The position numbers were made by a program, and so were the translations under genes. From Empedobacter falsenii (GTDB lineage: Bacteria; Bacteroidota; Bacteroidia; Flavobacteriales; Weeksellaceae): a DNA stretch of 64,000 nucleotides. The DNA lies in assembly GCF_013488205.1 (NCBI RefSeq), contig NZ_CP040908.1, forward strand, positions 1,093,876 to 1,157,875. Reading direction: 5' to 3'. Each line of letters begins with the position of its first letter. The first letter of the stretch is position 1. The notes beneath the pieces were generated by a model. The model was not told the DNA's origin, did not search any database, and saw only the letters and a list, made by a program, of their open reading frames with translations. Shown here one piece after another: positions 51,442-60,035 of the stretch.

Positions 51442-52356
51442 TTAGGGATTATATTTTTTGTTCAACGCTTTCAAGATTGCCCAAGTTTCAGCATCTACAA
51501 CTCCATCGTATTTTTCTGGACGGAAATGCATCTGAAATGCTACAATCGCATTCTTAGTTTGCGCGTCTATCATTCCATTTGTAGGAACGTTGTACCCATA
51601 TTTCTTAAGATCAGTTTGCACTTGTGTGATAAAAACGGAACTTGTTGTATCCCAAGGATATTGTTGCATAAATACATACTTGTCTGTATCATCGTACCAA
51701 GCACCAACACCGTAATCTGTATATAATTTTTTCCAAGGGAAAAGTGGACCCGGATCTGGTTTTCTTCCTGGCGCAACATCAGAATGCCCAATTACATTAA
51801 AAGGAGAAATATTATAACGTTTTACAATATCTTGTGTCAATTCACCTACTTTTTTGATTTGATAATCTGGATAAGGCGTGTAATTTGGATAAGCATCCGT
51901 TCCTTTGTTTCCAAGATTAACGATTTCGATACCAATAGAAGAAAAGTTTATATTATCCAATCCTTTCCAACTACTAACACCTGCATGCCATGCACGTTTT
52001 GTTTCGTCAACTAAAAGATTAATTGTTTTGTCATCATAATCATTTACCAAATAATGTGCACTTACATCTTTCTGAGTCAATACTTTTAACGATAACTCTG
52101 TGTTGATTGCTGTGTAGTGTAACACTAAAAATCGTACACGTTCATCTTGCGAAATAGATGGATAATAATCTGTTGTCACCTTGTACTTGTCGAGTTTTGC
52201 AGCTCGAGTCATTTCCGGTTGATCTGTTTTTGAATTGATAATGACTGTGTCACGAATTACTTTTGTAATTGTTTTTGGTGGAACTGTTTTAGTTGCACAA
52301 CTAGCCAAAATAAAAAAACAAGAAATTGCCGAAAATACTAATCCTTTAAAATTCAT
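51442..52356 (-). CDS. Lipoprotein N-acetylmuramoyl-L-alanine amidase (AmiD-like)
   Basis: A 304-residue peptidoglycan amidase. The signal peptide ends in the lipobox ILASC (Cys near 20). The Amidase_2 domain follows (about 70-220), with FLVLHYTA, the zinc-His region and GHSDVAPGRKPDPGPLFPW. A C-terminal PG_binding_1 domain is present (VQTDLKKYGYNVPTNGMIDA, about 240-300). It removes the stem peptide from muramic acid and probably works in cell-wall recycling in the outer membrane. Single gene. Confidence 0.92.
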   Translation of the reverse strand: MNFKGLVFSAISCFFILASCATKTVPPKTITKVIRDTVIINSKTDQPEMTRAAKLDKYKVTTDYYPSISQDERVRFLVLHYTAINTELSLKVLTQKDVSAHYLVNDYDDKTINLLVDETKRAWHAGVSSWKGLDNINFSSIGIEIVNLGNKGTDAYPNYTPYPDYQIKKVGELTQDIVKRYNISPFNVIGHSDVAPGRKPDPGPLFPWKKLYTDYGVGAWYDDTDKYVFMQQYPWDTTSSVFITQVQTDLKKYGYNVPTNGMIDAQTKNAIVAFQMHFRPEKYDGVVDAETWAILKALNKKYNP

Positions 52357-52428
52357 TCTTTTAGTTCTAAATAGTCTTTTGAATAGCCAAAATTAAGCCA
52401 AATAATTTAATTTTTTTTCTAAAAAGAC

Positions 52429-52459
52429 TTGTTTTGCAATAAAAGTCAATATATATTTG
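52429..52459 (+). promoter_or_regulatory. Promoter of the tRNA-Ser/tRNA-Pro pair
   Basis: TTG at 52429-52431, a 20-base spacer and TATATTTG at 52452-52459, about 42 bases before tRNA-Ser. Confidence 0.65.
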
Positions 52460-52475
52460 CAACCGCTTTATGAGA

Positions 52476-54206
52476 CTAATCAGTCTTATTTTTAAAAGTT
52501 AGGAGAGGTGCCAGAGCGGTAATGGAGCAGATTGCTAATCTGTCATCGGGAAACCGATGCCAGGGTTCGAGTCCCTGTCTCTCCGCTTTTTTAAAGCTAG
52601 AAATAAAACACCACTCGGGGTGTAGCGTAGCCCGGTCATCGCGCCTGCTTTGGGAGCAGGAGGTCGCAGGTTCGAATCCTGCCACCCCGACTTCACGGGA
52701 CAAAGTAGAAAAATCTACTTTTGTCCCGTTTTTTTTTGTATATAACTTTTTGTTTATCAAGTTGATATGTTGTATAAAATCGTTTCGACGAGCGGTTCGA
52801 ACTTGGCTTTCTGAAAAAATGATTTTTTCAGGGTAAATTGAACCAATATCTTTTGATATCTCTGCAAGTTCTCCTTTCATTACATTTTTCTCTATCTCAA
52901 TTATCTTGTTAATTCCTTGTTTTATAAGGTCTTGAATGTTATCTGAATCATAATTAACTCTATTTAGCTTTGCTTCCAGAGCAGAAATCTTTGAACTATA
53001 GACTGATTTCATTTCTCTATAGTCTTCAGCTTCAATCTGACGAGTAGCAAGCAGGTCTCGCGTGTGAGATAATCGATCTTCATAATCTTTAATTTCTGCC
53101 AAAATCTCCTTTTTTTCTAATTGTACTTCTAGTGTTCCACCTAGGTAGTCTTTCGAAATGGTTTCTTCATAGAAAGATCTATTTTGGATTTTAGGAAGAA
53201 ATTCAATTAAGTCTTCTACAATAGCCGCGTTGACTTTTTCAGCATTCACACGATGCGTACATCCTCCGATACAATGATAATATGCATAGTAACGGCTTCT
53301 ACCTTTTGATTTACTTCCAGTCAATAACTTACTGCATTCAGGGCAAACCAAATATCCTCTAACCGGAAACTCATCAATGGTTTTTATCTTGGGACGATAG
53401 TTTCGTCCGCGTCCATCTAATACGTCCTGTACTTCATAGTAGAGCGATTCAGATATGATTCCCTCGTGTTGCCCATCAACGAAACAGCTTTCTTCGTCTT
53501 TGAACTGGGGAACGAATATTTTACCACAGTACAATGGATTTCGTATAACCTGCCAAAAAGCATTCTTGCTACATTTCAATCCCTTTTCTTTCGCTTGCTT
53601 AAACACCTGCTCGGTATTGAATATACCTTTCGCTATTTCTTTAAATGCGTACCTTAAAACGGAAGCGTCAGGCTCTTTCGGTGCAATAAATTTCTTTCCA
53701 TTTTCGGAAGTTTTATTTTCATATGCTACAGGAGCTAATCCCATATAGCGACCCTCTTTCTTCGCTCGGCGCATTCCGTAAAATACATTCAATGCACGAC
53801 GGTCATTTTCAACTTCAGGAGCCGCAAGATAAAATGCCAGCATCATTTTATTCTCAGGGATAGACAAATCAAGTGGTTGTTCTATCGCCTGCGGTTCTAC
53901 GCCCAACCCGCGAAGAATGTTAATCATTTGATAGGCATCACCAGTATTTCTGCTGAAACGATCCCATTTCGTGAAAAGGATAAGGTTCACATGATTCTTT
54001 TTCTTTTTCAACGTTGTGATAAGGTTTTTCCATTGCGGTCTATTGAATGTTTTTGCTGAGTGATCTTCATAAATAACATCCCTTATCTCAATAGACTGAT
54101 TAAGACAATATTTACGTAACATCTCTTCCTGATTTCTTTGGGAATAACCTTTATCAGCTTGTTCGTCTGTACTAACTCGTATGTAAATGTCTGCTATATA
54201 ACCCAT
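52476..54206 (-). CDS. Large serine recombinase 1, C-terminus read into host tRNA DNA
   Basis: A recombinase of 576 codons from the ATG at 54206 (MGYIADIYIRVSTDEQ; the frame up to 54305 has no support). Domains: resolvase catalytic domain with the nucleophile Ser in RVSTDEQ (about 1-150), the Recombinase domain (RRAKKEGRYMGLAPVAYENK), zinc ribbon (CPECSKLLTGSKSKGRSRYY ... CTH) and coiled coil (about 350-440). After KLYTKKNG the frame continues through the tRNA terminator, then antisense to tRNA-Pro and tRNA-Ser (GVAGFEPATSCSQSRR is a known antisense-tRNA pattern). The last about 85 residues are therefore a product of integration, not native. Confidence 0.85.
   Translation of the reverse strand: MGYIADIYIRVSTDEQADKGYSQRNQEEMLRKYCLNQSIEIRDVIYEDHSAKTFNRPQWKNLITTLKKKKNHVNLILFTKWDRFSRNTGDAYQMINILRGLGVEPQAIEQPLDLSIPENKMMLAFYLAAPEVENDRRALNVFYGMRRAKKEGRYMGLAPVAYENKTSENGKKFIAPKEPDASVLRYAFKEIAKGIFNTEQVFKQAKEKGLKCSKNAFWQVIRNPLYCGKIFVPQFKDEESCFVDGQHEGIISESLYYEVQDVLDGRGRNYRPKIKTIDEFPVRGYLVCPECSKLLTGSKSKGRSRYYAYYHCIGGCTHRVNAEKVNAAIVEDLIEFLPKIQNRSFYEETISKDYLGGTLEVQLEKKEILAEIKDYEDRLSHTRDLLATRQIEAEDYREMKSVYSSKISALEAKLNRVNYDSDNIQDLIKQGINKIIEIEKNVMKGELAEISKDIGSIYPEKIIFSESQVRTARRNDFIQHINLINKKLYTKKNGTKVDFSTLSREVGVAGFEPATSCSQSRRDDRATLHPEWCFISSFKKAERQGLEPWHRFPDDRLAICSITALAPLLTFKNKTD
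52502..52585 (+). tRNA. tRNA-Ser (anticodon GCT)
   Basis: Class II tRNA with a long variable arm (CATCGGGAAACCGATG). Acceptor GGAGAGG pairs with TCTCTCC, and the anticodon stem CAGA/TCTG encloses loop TTGCTAA, anticodon GCT (codons AGC/AGU). It is followed 30 bases later by tRNA-Pro in the same transcript. Confidence 0.95.
52616..52690 (+). tRNA. tRNA-Pro (anticodon TGG)
   Basis: Acceptor CGGGGTG pairs with CACCCCG, the anticodon stem CCTGC/GCAGG encloses loop TTTGGGA with anticodon TGG, and the T-arm is GCAGG-TTCGAAT-CCTGC. CCA is not encoded. It is the last host gene before the mobile element; a hairpin terminator follows within 10 bases. Confidence 0.95.
52696..52738 (+). terminator. Terminator of the tRNA transcript
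   Basis: ACGGGACAAAGTAG and CTACTTTTGTCCCGT pair around AAAAAT (one bulge), followed by nine T. It lies inside the annotated C-terminus of the convergent recombinase ORF, so at least this part of that ORF is host sequence. Confidence 0.85.
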
Positions 54207-54525
54207 CGCTTTAAATCTAAAATTGCACATAATATGACCTAAGAGTTGTCCGATAAAAAAACTGCGTTGCAAAGTATTAAACAGTATCTTTTGTCTTAAT
54301 GGCACTCGTTGGCTTTCATTGGCACTAAATTACTAAAACAATATCATCTAATCCCTTACTTTTCAGGAATATTGGTATAAAATAGCCGTTTTATTTAAAA
54401 ATGATTTTCAGGATTGTCAGCGATAAATCTCATGCAATCCTGTACGGAATAAACCAAAAAAAAATGCCCAACTTGGGCATTTTTGATAGGTGCTTTTTCT
54501 ACAGTAATTTTTATAGTTGGGATAA
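54207..54525. other. Region between the two recombinase genes
   Basis: A 319-base gap. It holds the terminator of recombinase 2 (54461-54485), an 8-bp inverted repeat CAGGATTG/CAATCCTG (54409-54416 and 54435-54442), and a short direct repeat TGGCACT near 54301 and 54322. The region could hold a recombinase-related site, but no function can be assigned. Confidence 0.5.
54461..54486 (-). terminator. Terminator of recombinase 2
   Basis: AAAATGCCCA and TGGGCATTTT pair around ACT; T-rich on the minus strand, about 40 bases after the recombinase 2 stop. Confidence 0.85.
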
Positions 54526-55995
54526 TCAGATATAACTATAACCTATTTGTACAGCGGTGCAGAATTTTGATTTTGAAAACGATATCCCATCGAATAGCAA
54601 CTTTTCTGGAAAGATCAGGCTTAAAAATCCCCTAAAGTCTTCACTGCTGCTTTGTTCCAAAACCTTATCGAGCTTGAGAAATTCTGCAATGTCATTTTTC
54701 AACAGCTCGTCTATATCTGGTATTCGCCCACAAACTTCCTGAAACTTTTTATTTAGCTGGTCAATTGACGTACTGTATTGGTTCTTTATCTCATGATATT
54801 CCGAAGCATCAATCTTGTCAGTGGCCAACAAGTCCCTGATATGCGATACCCTCTTTTCTAAATCCTTCAGTTGTACAGAAATTTGTTTTTTTGAAGTTTG
54901 AATGTCCCTGGTCTGTTCTAAATAGCTCTCTACTAAAATATCTCTGTAGACTTCTAATACTTCTTTTGAAGGTACATAACGTCTTAGCTCATTTTCAAGT
55001 AATTCAGTTAATTGTTCCGCACCGATTCGCATAGAACATCCTTTATAGCAATGATAATAATTGTAATATTTGTTTCTGCCTTTGGAACGGCTTGCTGTTA
55101 ATAATTTTCCACATTCTGGGCAGATCAGAAATCCTCGTAGTGGGAATTCATTACGAGTTTCAATCTTTAAGCGGTATTTTCTACCTCTACCATCCAAAAT
55201 GTCCTGCACTTGTTCAAATAGCTCTTCACTTAATATCGCTTCATGTTGCCCTTGCACAAAATAACTCTCTTCATTTTTAAATGTGGGTATAAATATTTTT
55301 CCGCAATAAAGTGGATTTCTTATTACTTGCCAAAAAGCGTTCTTGCTGCATTTTAGACCTTTTTCCTTTGCTTTCTTCCAAATTTGTTCGGTGTTGTATG
55401 TTCCTTTTGCTAATTGCTCAAACGACCACCGTAAGGTGGAAGCATCTGGTTCCTTTGGTGTAATGTATTTAGTTCCGGCCTCATCAATCTTGTTCTTATA
55501 ACCAACCGGAGCCAGCCCCATATACCTTCCTTCTTTCTTCGCCCGTCGCATACCATAAAATACGTTTAATGCCCGCCTGTCATTTTCAACTTCTGGAGCT
55601 GCAAGGTAAAATGCCAGCATCATTTTGTTTTCTGGTATTGATAGATCCAATGGTTGCTCAATTGCCTGTGGTTCTACATTGAGATCTCGGAGTTGATTTA
55701 TCATTTGGTATGCATCGCCTGCATTACGGCTAAAACGGTCCCATTTGGTAAATAGAATAAGATCGATACGATTCTTGTTTTTCTTCAGATTAGCTATCAA
55801 TTTTTTCCATTCAGGCCTATTAAAGGTTTTGGCAGAATGGTCTTCGTATATGACATGACGTATTTCTATGGAATGGCTTTCACAGTATTTGCGTAGCATT
55901 TCTTCCTGGTTACGTTGCGAGTAACCTTTATCGGCCTGTTCATCTGTGCTTACACGTACATAAATGTCTGCAATGGGCTCTCTGCTTACTCTCAT
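54526..55995 (-). CDS. Large serine recombinase 2
   Basis: A 489-residue paralogue of recombinase 1 with a normal C-terminal end. Resolvase domain with Ser in RVSTDEQ, Recombinase domain (RRAKKEGRYMGLAPVGYKNK), zinc ribbon (CPECGKLLTASRSKGRNKYY ... CSM) and coiled coil (DLEKRVSHIRDLLATDKIDA). Long stretches are identical to recombinase 1 (KMMLAFYLAAPEVENDRRAL). It catalyses site-specific insertion or excision by a serine-linked intermediate. Its ATG overlaps the stop codon of the small upstream ORF (ATGA), so translation is coupled. Confidence 0.92.
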   Translation of the reverse strand: MRVSREPIADIYVRVSTDEQADKGYSQRNQEEMLRKYCESHSIEIRHVIYEDHSAKTFNRPEWKKLIANLKKNKNRIDLILFTKWDRFSRNAGDAYQMINQLRDLNVEPQAIEQPLDLSIPENKMMLAFYLAAPEVENDRRALNVFYGMRRAKKEGRYMGLAPVGYKNKIDEAGTKYITPKEPDASTLRWSFEQLAKGTYNTEQIWKKAKEKGLKCSKNAFWQVIRNPLYCGKIFIPTFKNEESYFVQGQHEAILSEELFEQVQDILDGRGRKYRLKIETRNEFPLRGFLICPECGKLLTASRSKGRNKYYNYYHCYKGCSMRIGAEQLTELLENELRRYVPSKEVLEVYRDILVESYLEQTRDIQTSKKQISVQLKDLEKRVSHIRDLLATDKIDASEYHEIKNQYSTSIDQLNKKFQEVCGRIPDIDELLKNDIAEFLKLDKVLEQSSSEDFRGFLSLIFPEKLLFDGISFSKSKFCTAVQIGYSYI

Positions 55996-56150
55996 CTTTC
56001 CAAATATTTTTTTACAGCGATCCGTGCTAGTTTTCTTAAAAACTGAAGCATTCTCGTAGCATCTTCATTTGACATTTCCGTCTTATCACCTTTCAGAACT
56101 TTCTTAAGTTTTTCAGCGGTAACCTTAGTTTTTTGTGAATTATCTCTCAT
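55992..56150 (-). CDS. Small basic protein coupled to recombinase 2
   Basis: A 52-residue ORF too short for standard gene finders. It starts at the ATG 56150-56148 (MRDNSQKTKVTAEKLKKVLK) and ends AVKKYLER, with its TGA overlapping the recombinase ATG as ATGA. It is basic, helical (LKKVLKGDKTEMSNEDATRM) and has no cysteine or membrane segment. It could be a recombination directionality factor or regulator, which are commonly small and basic, but there is no motif to prove this. No such ORF is found before recombinase 1. Confidence 0.6.
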   Translation of the reverse strand: MRDNSQKTKVTAEKLKKVLKGDKTEMSNEDATRMLQFLRKLARIAVKKYLER

Positions 56151-56750
56151 AACCAACCCTATTAGAAAATATGGATTTTGAAATTATGTATGATTTTAAA
56201 GCAAAAGCCCAAAGATGTAGTCTTTGTCTTTTAAAGGCAGTATTTGACCATATATTATTGGCGACCGAATGAGATAGCAAATAATAAGCTACTGATTGAA
56301 CACTAAAGTGTTGTAAAATTCAGCTTCGATGGCTGCGTGTTTTCTACACGCATCGGGTCATTATCCAATGCCTTTTCCACTGGCTTCCACATTGTTTTTT
56401 ATCCAAGAGCCGGTATGCTGGTTTTGTCCCATTTCAAGAGCAAAGGTATTTCAGTGTTCATAACGCAACAGCAAGGTCGTGCCCTTTGGGTTTGCAAAAT
56501 AATCTCCACCCATGCGGGTCGTATTTTTTTGACAAAACCTTGCTGCTGCTAAACACTAACCTTTTATGCTCGTGAAACGAAACAAAGCATACTCCGGCTC
56601 TTTACACGAATAAAAAAAATGTCAGAAATGAAAAATATCAGCATTGGAAATGGAAAAAGTGAAACGAAAACAAGCACCTCCTCTCATTGCCGAATAAAAT
56701 CAAATCAAAAAAAATCAAACAGGAATTTAACAACGTAAAAATCGAAAATC
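56151..56750. other. Non-coding hub between divergent recombinase and ssb operons
   Basis: A 600-base region without a credible gene; the ORFs seen inside (for example 56337-56552) are low-complexity shadows with an unlikely composition. It contains an inverted repeat CAGCAAGGT (near 56468) and ACCTTGCTG (near 56539) about 70 bases apart, and short inverted segments around CCACCCATGCGGG. It separates the divergent recombinase and cassette operons, so promoters for both and possibly a transfer or replication origin may lie here. Confidence 0.5.
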
Positions 56751-57140
56751 ATGAACATCACAGGAAGACTGACAAGGGATGCGGAAGTACGCACAACGTC
56801 ACAGGACAAACAAGTAGTAAACTTTTCAGTAGCAACAAACGACAGCTACAAAAACAAGCAGGGCGAACGCATAGATCAAACAACCTATTTCGACTGCTCG
56901 TACTGGATAACTCCCAAAGTAGCCAGACTACTCACAAAAGGCACACTGGTAGAACTGACAGGCAGAGTAAGTATAAGAGCGTGGACAGGAAATGACGGAG
57001 AACCAAAAGCAGGACTGAATTTTCATACCTCGCAAATCAAACTGCACGGAGGTAGCAGGAAAACAGAAACCACACAGGCTACTGACAATAACAAAGGTAA
57101 GGTTAAGGCGGAGCAAACCGAAGATGACCTACCATTTTAA
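56751..57140 (+). CDS. ssb: Single-stranded DNA-binding protein (element-borne)
   Basis: A 129-residue OB-fold protein. MNITGRLTRDAEVRTTS is at the N-terminus, then YKNKQGERIDQTTYFDCSYW and VRIS-type strand GRVSIRAWTGNDGE. It has the acidic SSB tail ending in EDDLPF, which recruits partner proteins. It is the first gene of the cassette operon and probably supports replication or transfer of the element. Confidence 0.92.
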   Translation: MNITGRLTRDAEVRTTSQDKQVVNFSVATNDSYKNKQGERIDQTTYFDCSYWITPKVARLLTKGTLVELTGRVSIRAWTGNDGEPKAGLNFHTSQIKLHGGSRKTETTQATDNNKGKVKAEQTEDDLPF

Positions 57141-57185
57141 CAGCTATCAAATACTCATTTTTCAAACTTTTAAAATTTCAACAGC

Positions 57186-58259
57186 ATGGCACATAATATC
57201 AATTTCAACAGCAAGACAGGACGTTACTCATTCTTTAGCGTAAAGGAAAAAGCGTGGCACGGTTTGGGGAAAATCGTACAGGATTACCCAACAAGCGAAC
57301 AAGCAATCAGACACGCAGGGTTAGATTATGAAGTGGTAAAATCTCCACTCTTTACAAAAAGCTCAGGCATTATAGAAACTGCTAACGGTATCGAGATTGG
57401 AAATAGCGAACTGGAAGTACCTAATTATTTCGCCAACATACGCACCGATAACAATGCGGTTTTGGGTGTTGTGGGTAAAGACTACCATATCGTACAAAAC
57501 AGAGATGCTTTTTCATTCTTTGACAGTATTGTAGGCGGTACGAACGGCATTTTATACGAAACCGCAGGAGCTTTGGGCAACGGTGAACGCATTTTTATTA
57601 CAGCCAAATTGCCGAGTTATATCCGTGTGGGCAATGGCGATGATGTGACAGAAAAATACATTTTTCTAACCACTTCGCATGACGGTAGCGGAAGTATTAC
57701 AGCCGCTTTTACACCTATCCGAATTGTTTGCCAAAATACCTTAAATGCTTCTTTACGCAATATGAGCAATGTGGTACGCATCAAGCACACCGCAGGAGCA
57801 AAACAACGTTTAGACAACGCACATAAAGTTATGGGACTTGCTAACCAGTTCAGCGACCAGTTAGAAGGGATTTTCAATGAGTGGACGAAAGTCAAGGTAT
57901 CAGACCAAGAGGTTAAAAAGCTAATCCAATTGGCACTTTGCCCAAATAAGGAAACATTGGAACTGCTGAAAAAAGGTGCGGAAGATGAAGTTTCCACCGT
58001 ATTCAAAAACGTTGTTGAAGATGCTTTTGCTTATGCAATGATAAGCGATACCCAACAAATGGAAACCACCAAAGGTACATTGTTCGGAGCATACAATGCG
58101 GTAACAGGCTACTATCAGAACGTAAGAAATTACAAAGACAACGAAGCCAAATTACAGAGTATTGTAATGGGTGGTACTGCTCAACTGAAATCACAGAAAG
58201 CATTTGAATTATGTACCTCTTTTCAGAAAGTCGGTGCAGACGTTTTTCAACTCAATTAA
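57186..58259 (+). CDS. DUF932 phage/plasmid-like protein
   Basis: A 357-residue protein of the DUF932/TIGR03299 type: AWHGLGKIVQDYPTSEQAIRHAGLDYEV near the N-terminus, VGKDYHIVQNRDAFSFFDSI, and the central PIRIVCQNTLNASLRNMSNVVRIKHTAG. These are widespread on phages and plasmids and have no clear enzymatic function. It follows ssb by 45 bases. Confidence 0.9.
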   Translation: MAHNINFNSKTGRYSFFSVKEKAWHGLGKIVQDYPTSEQAIRHAGLDYEVVKSPLFTKSSGIIETANGIEIGNSELEVPNYFANIRTDNNAVLGVVGKDYHIVQNRDAFSFFDSIVGGTNGILYETAGALGNGERIFITAKLPSYIRVGNGDDVTEKYIFLTTSHDGSGSITAAFTPIRIVCQNTLNASLRNMSNVVRIKHTAGAKQRLDNAHKVMGLANQFSDQLEGIFNEWTKVKVSDQEVKKLIQLALCPNKETLELLKKGAEDEVSTVFKNVVEDAFAYAMISDTQQMETTKGTLFGAYNAVTGYYQNVRNYKDNEAKLQSIVMGGTAQLKSQKAFELCTSFQKVGADVFQLN

Positions 58260-58313
58260 TTAAACCACAGGCTACCGCCTTACAAACGGTGGTAGCCTTT
58301 AAAAAGCATTACA

Positions 58314-58742
58314 ATGAAAGCATTAGAAGAAATGAACAATGTGGAAAAGGGATATATACTGGCAAAACTGTTTTCCAAAAACCTTAAGGAAATAAGCCTT
58401 TTTATACAGCAGGAAACCGAGCGTTTCAGAAAACACGAGGAATATATGCGGAGTATATGGGCAGATAAAACCCTTATTACAGCCAATTTTTGGTTTGGTC
58501 TTGTAGAGAATACCGAAAGAATTTTAAAGCAGTACAACGTGATGTTACAGCGAAACCCAAGAGTATTTTCTGACCAACTTTTTGACGGTTACAATGCCAT
58601 ATTTGTTTCAAATAGCTTGATAGAATATGCGGAAAAACCCGAATGTAACCACCAACTAAAACAGGCTATACACCTGCTTTTCGGAGAACAAAAAATGATT
58701 GAAATAACCTTAAATGATAACAGCAATGGCGAACTGGTGTAG
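58314..58742 (+). CDS. Hypothetical protein, 142 aa
   Basis: An unrecognised, mostly helical protein (YILAKLFSKNLKEISLFIQQ; NHQLKQAIHLLFGEQ). No signal peptide. Its end overlaps the start of the Api92-like gene by 17 bases, which marks it as part of the operon. Function unknown. Confidence 0.7.
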   Translation: MKALEEMNNVEKGYILAKLFSKNLKEISLFIQQETERFRKHEEYMRSIWADKTLITANFWFGLVENTERILKQYNVMLQRNPRVFSDQLFDGYNAIFVSNSLIEYAEKPECNHQLKQAIHLLFGEQKMIEITLNDNSNGELV

Positions 58743-59202
58743 TAATACGGTTGTGTTCGAGGGAAAACCCGAAGCAATCACACAGATACAACAACTTTTC
58801 CAAATCTTAAAGGAAAAGGAAGAGCAAGCCGAAGAAGGGCAATTGCCCGACTTTTCAGACAGTACGAACGGTGGGTATTTCTTCAATATCTACTGGAACG
58901 AGGGCGATGAAGGAAATTTTCAGTACGAAACCAAATGGTCGCCTAACTCCGAGATACTGCGGAGCATAGCAGACCGATACCAAGTTGATTTTGTACAGGA
59001 TTATGAGGAAATGGGAAACGGGATATATGGTAGAGCAACCTATCAAAATGGCATACTGGACGATGTATGTTTGAGCGATGAAGACATAGAAGCGTATGAT
59101 TTTGATGAAGATACAGACACTTACCATTTTGAGGGGGAAACTTATGAAAGTGATTGCGAAATACTGGAAACGCTTTTGGAACGCAAATTATCATTGCTAT
59201 GA
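58726..59202 (+). CDS. Api92-like/DUF1281-type protein
   Basis: A 158-residue acidic protein from the ATG at 58726. MANWCSNTVVFEGKPEAITQ is the characteristic N-terminus of the ferredoxin-like Api92/DUF1281 group, and GGYFFNIYWNEGDEGNFQYETKWSP follows. An ATG at 58714 is less likely because homologues start at MANWCSN. These small proteins occur on mobile elements without known function. Its TGA overlaps the start of the next gene (ATGA). Confidence 0.8.
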   Translation: MANWCSNTVVFEGKPEAITQIQQLFQILKEKEEQAEEGQLPDFSDSTNGGYFFNIYWNEGDEGNFQYETKWSPNSEILRSIADRYQVDFVQDYEEMGNGIYGRATYQNGILDDVCLSDEDIEAYDFDEDTDTYHFEGETYESDCEILETLLERKLSLL

Positions 59203-59402
59203 AAGTAACGGATTTAAACGGATGCTCTATCGAAGTCACTGACCTTGATGAAGCCATAAAGATTAGCAAGCGGTTCACTGGTTACAGACACGAGGACGAA
59301 AGTTTCTACGAGTTCGACAAGAGACAGAACGCATACTGGACAGATATGTACAATAAACTGACAGCTAAGAAAAAACGATTAGAGGACAAACAAAAAAATT
59401 AG
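59199..59402 (+). CDS. Small hypothetical protein, 67 aa
   Basis: The ATG at 59199 overlaps the previous stop as ATGA, giving a 67-residue protein (MKVTDLNGCSIEVTDLDEAI). A Tyr/Lys-rich tail (FDKRQNAYWTDMYNKLTAKK) follows. The frame extending to 59154 is rejected. It lies 4 bases before PRTRC E. Function unknown; position suggests a cassette accessory. Confidence 0.65.
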   Translation: MKVTDLNGCSIEVTDLDEAIKISKRFTGYRHEDESFYEFDKRQNAYWTDMYNKLTAKKKRLEDKQKN

Positions 59403-59406
59403 AACG

Positions 59407-60009
59407 ATGAATACAAATTTTTTCAATCAGATACAGCAGTTGAACTTTACAGGAGTATTACAACTGAACATTTCAAAGGGAGCAGAAACCAAGCTAATCG
59501 TATCGGTTATGCTTAACAATGAACAATGCGGGGATAATGCAAAAAACCTTATTCCGCCCCTTACATTCAATGCTACCGCACAGGAGTTTGATGAGGGATT
59601 TTTTGAACAGATAACCGCACCAGTACAAACCGTTTCGGGTTTGATGGTGGATATGGAGAAATTCTTAAAGCAAATGGAAGAAGTCAAAAAACAATCGGCA
59701 ATGGAGAAGGAAAAAGCCGATAAGGAGAAGAAAGAAAAGGAAGCCAGGGACAAGAAATATAAAGAAGCTATGGCAAAGGCTGACGAACTGGAAAAAGAGG
59801 GTAAATTCAGTGAAGCGTGGATGAAAGTGCCGAACCCTGCCGATTTTCCCGACTATGCCGATGCCATACGCAAACGTAAAACTTCACTATCGGGCAAATT
59901 TGCCACACCGAGCCTTTTCGGTGCGACAGAAGAAGCAACACCCGAACCGATACAATCGGCAGAAGTTACAGACGATTACCCCATTGATGAAGCAGGAGAA
60001 GAAGAATAA
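59407..60009 (+). CDS. PRTRC system protein E
   Basis: A 200-residue protein with FNQIQQLNFTGVLQLNISKG at the N-terminus and NLIPPLTFNATAQEFDEGF, which I recognise as PRTRC E. A long Lys/Glu coiled-coil region (KQMEEVKKQSAMEKEKADKE) and an acidic tail ending EEE follow. PRTRC is a ParB-related, ThiF-related cassette of unknown function found on plasmids and integrative elements. Confidence 0.8.
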   Translation: MNTNFFNQIQQLNFTGVLQLNISKGAETKLIVSVMLNNEQCGDNAKNLIPPLTFNATAQEFDEGFFEQITAPVQTVSGLMVDMEKFLKQMEEVKKQSAMEKEKADKEKKEKEARDKKYKEAMAKADELEKEGKFSEAWMKVPNPADFPDYADAIRKRKTSLSGKFATPSLFGATEEATPEPIQSAEVTDDYPIDEAGEEE

Positions 60010-60035
60010 AAGTACTAACCCAAAAATCAAATGTT

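Noticed and set aside
52522-52836. Plus-strand ORF of 104 residues over the tRNA genes
   Set aside because: It is a translation of tRNA-Ser, tRNA-Pro and their terminator.
56337-56552. 71-aa plus-strand ORF in the non-coding hub
   Set aside because: Unnatural composition, no start context, and it spans an inverted repeat.
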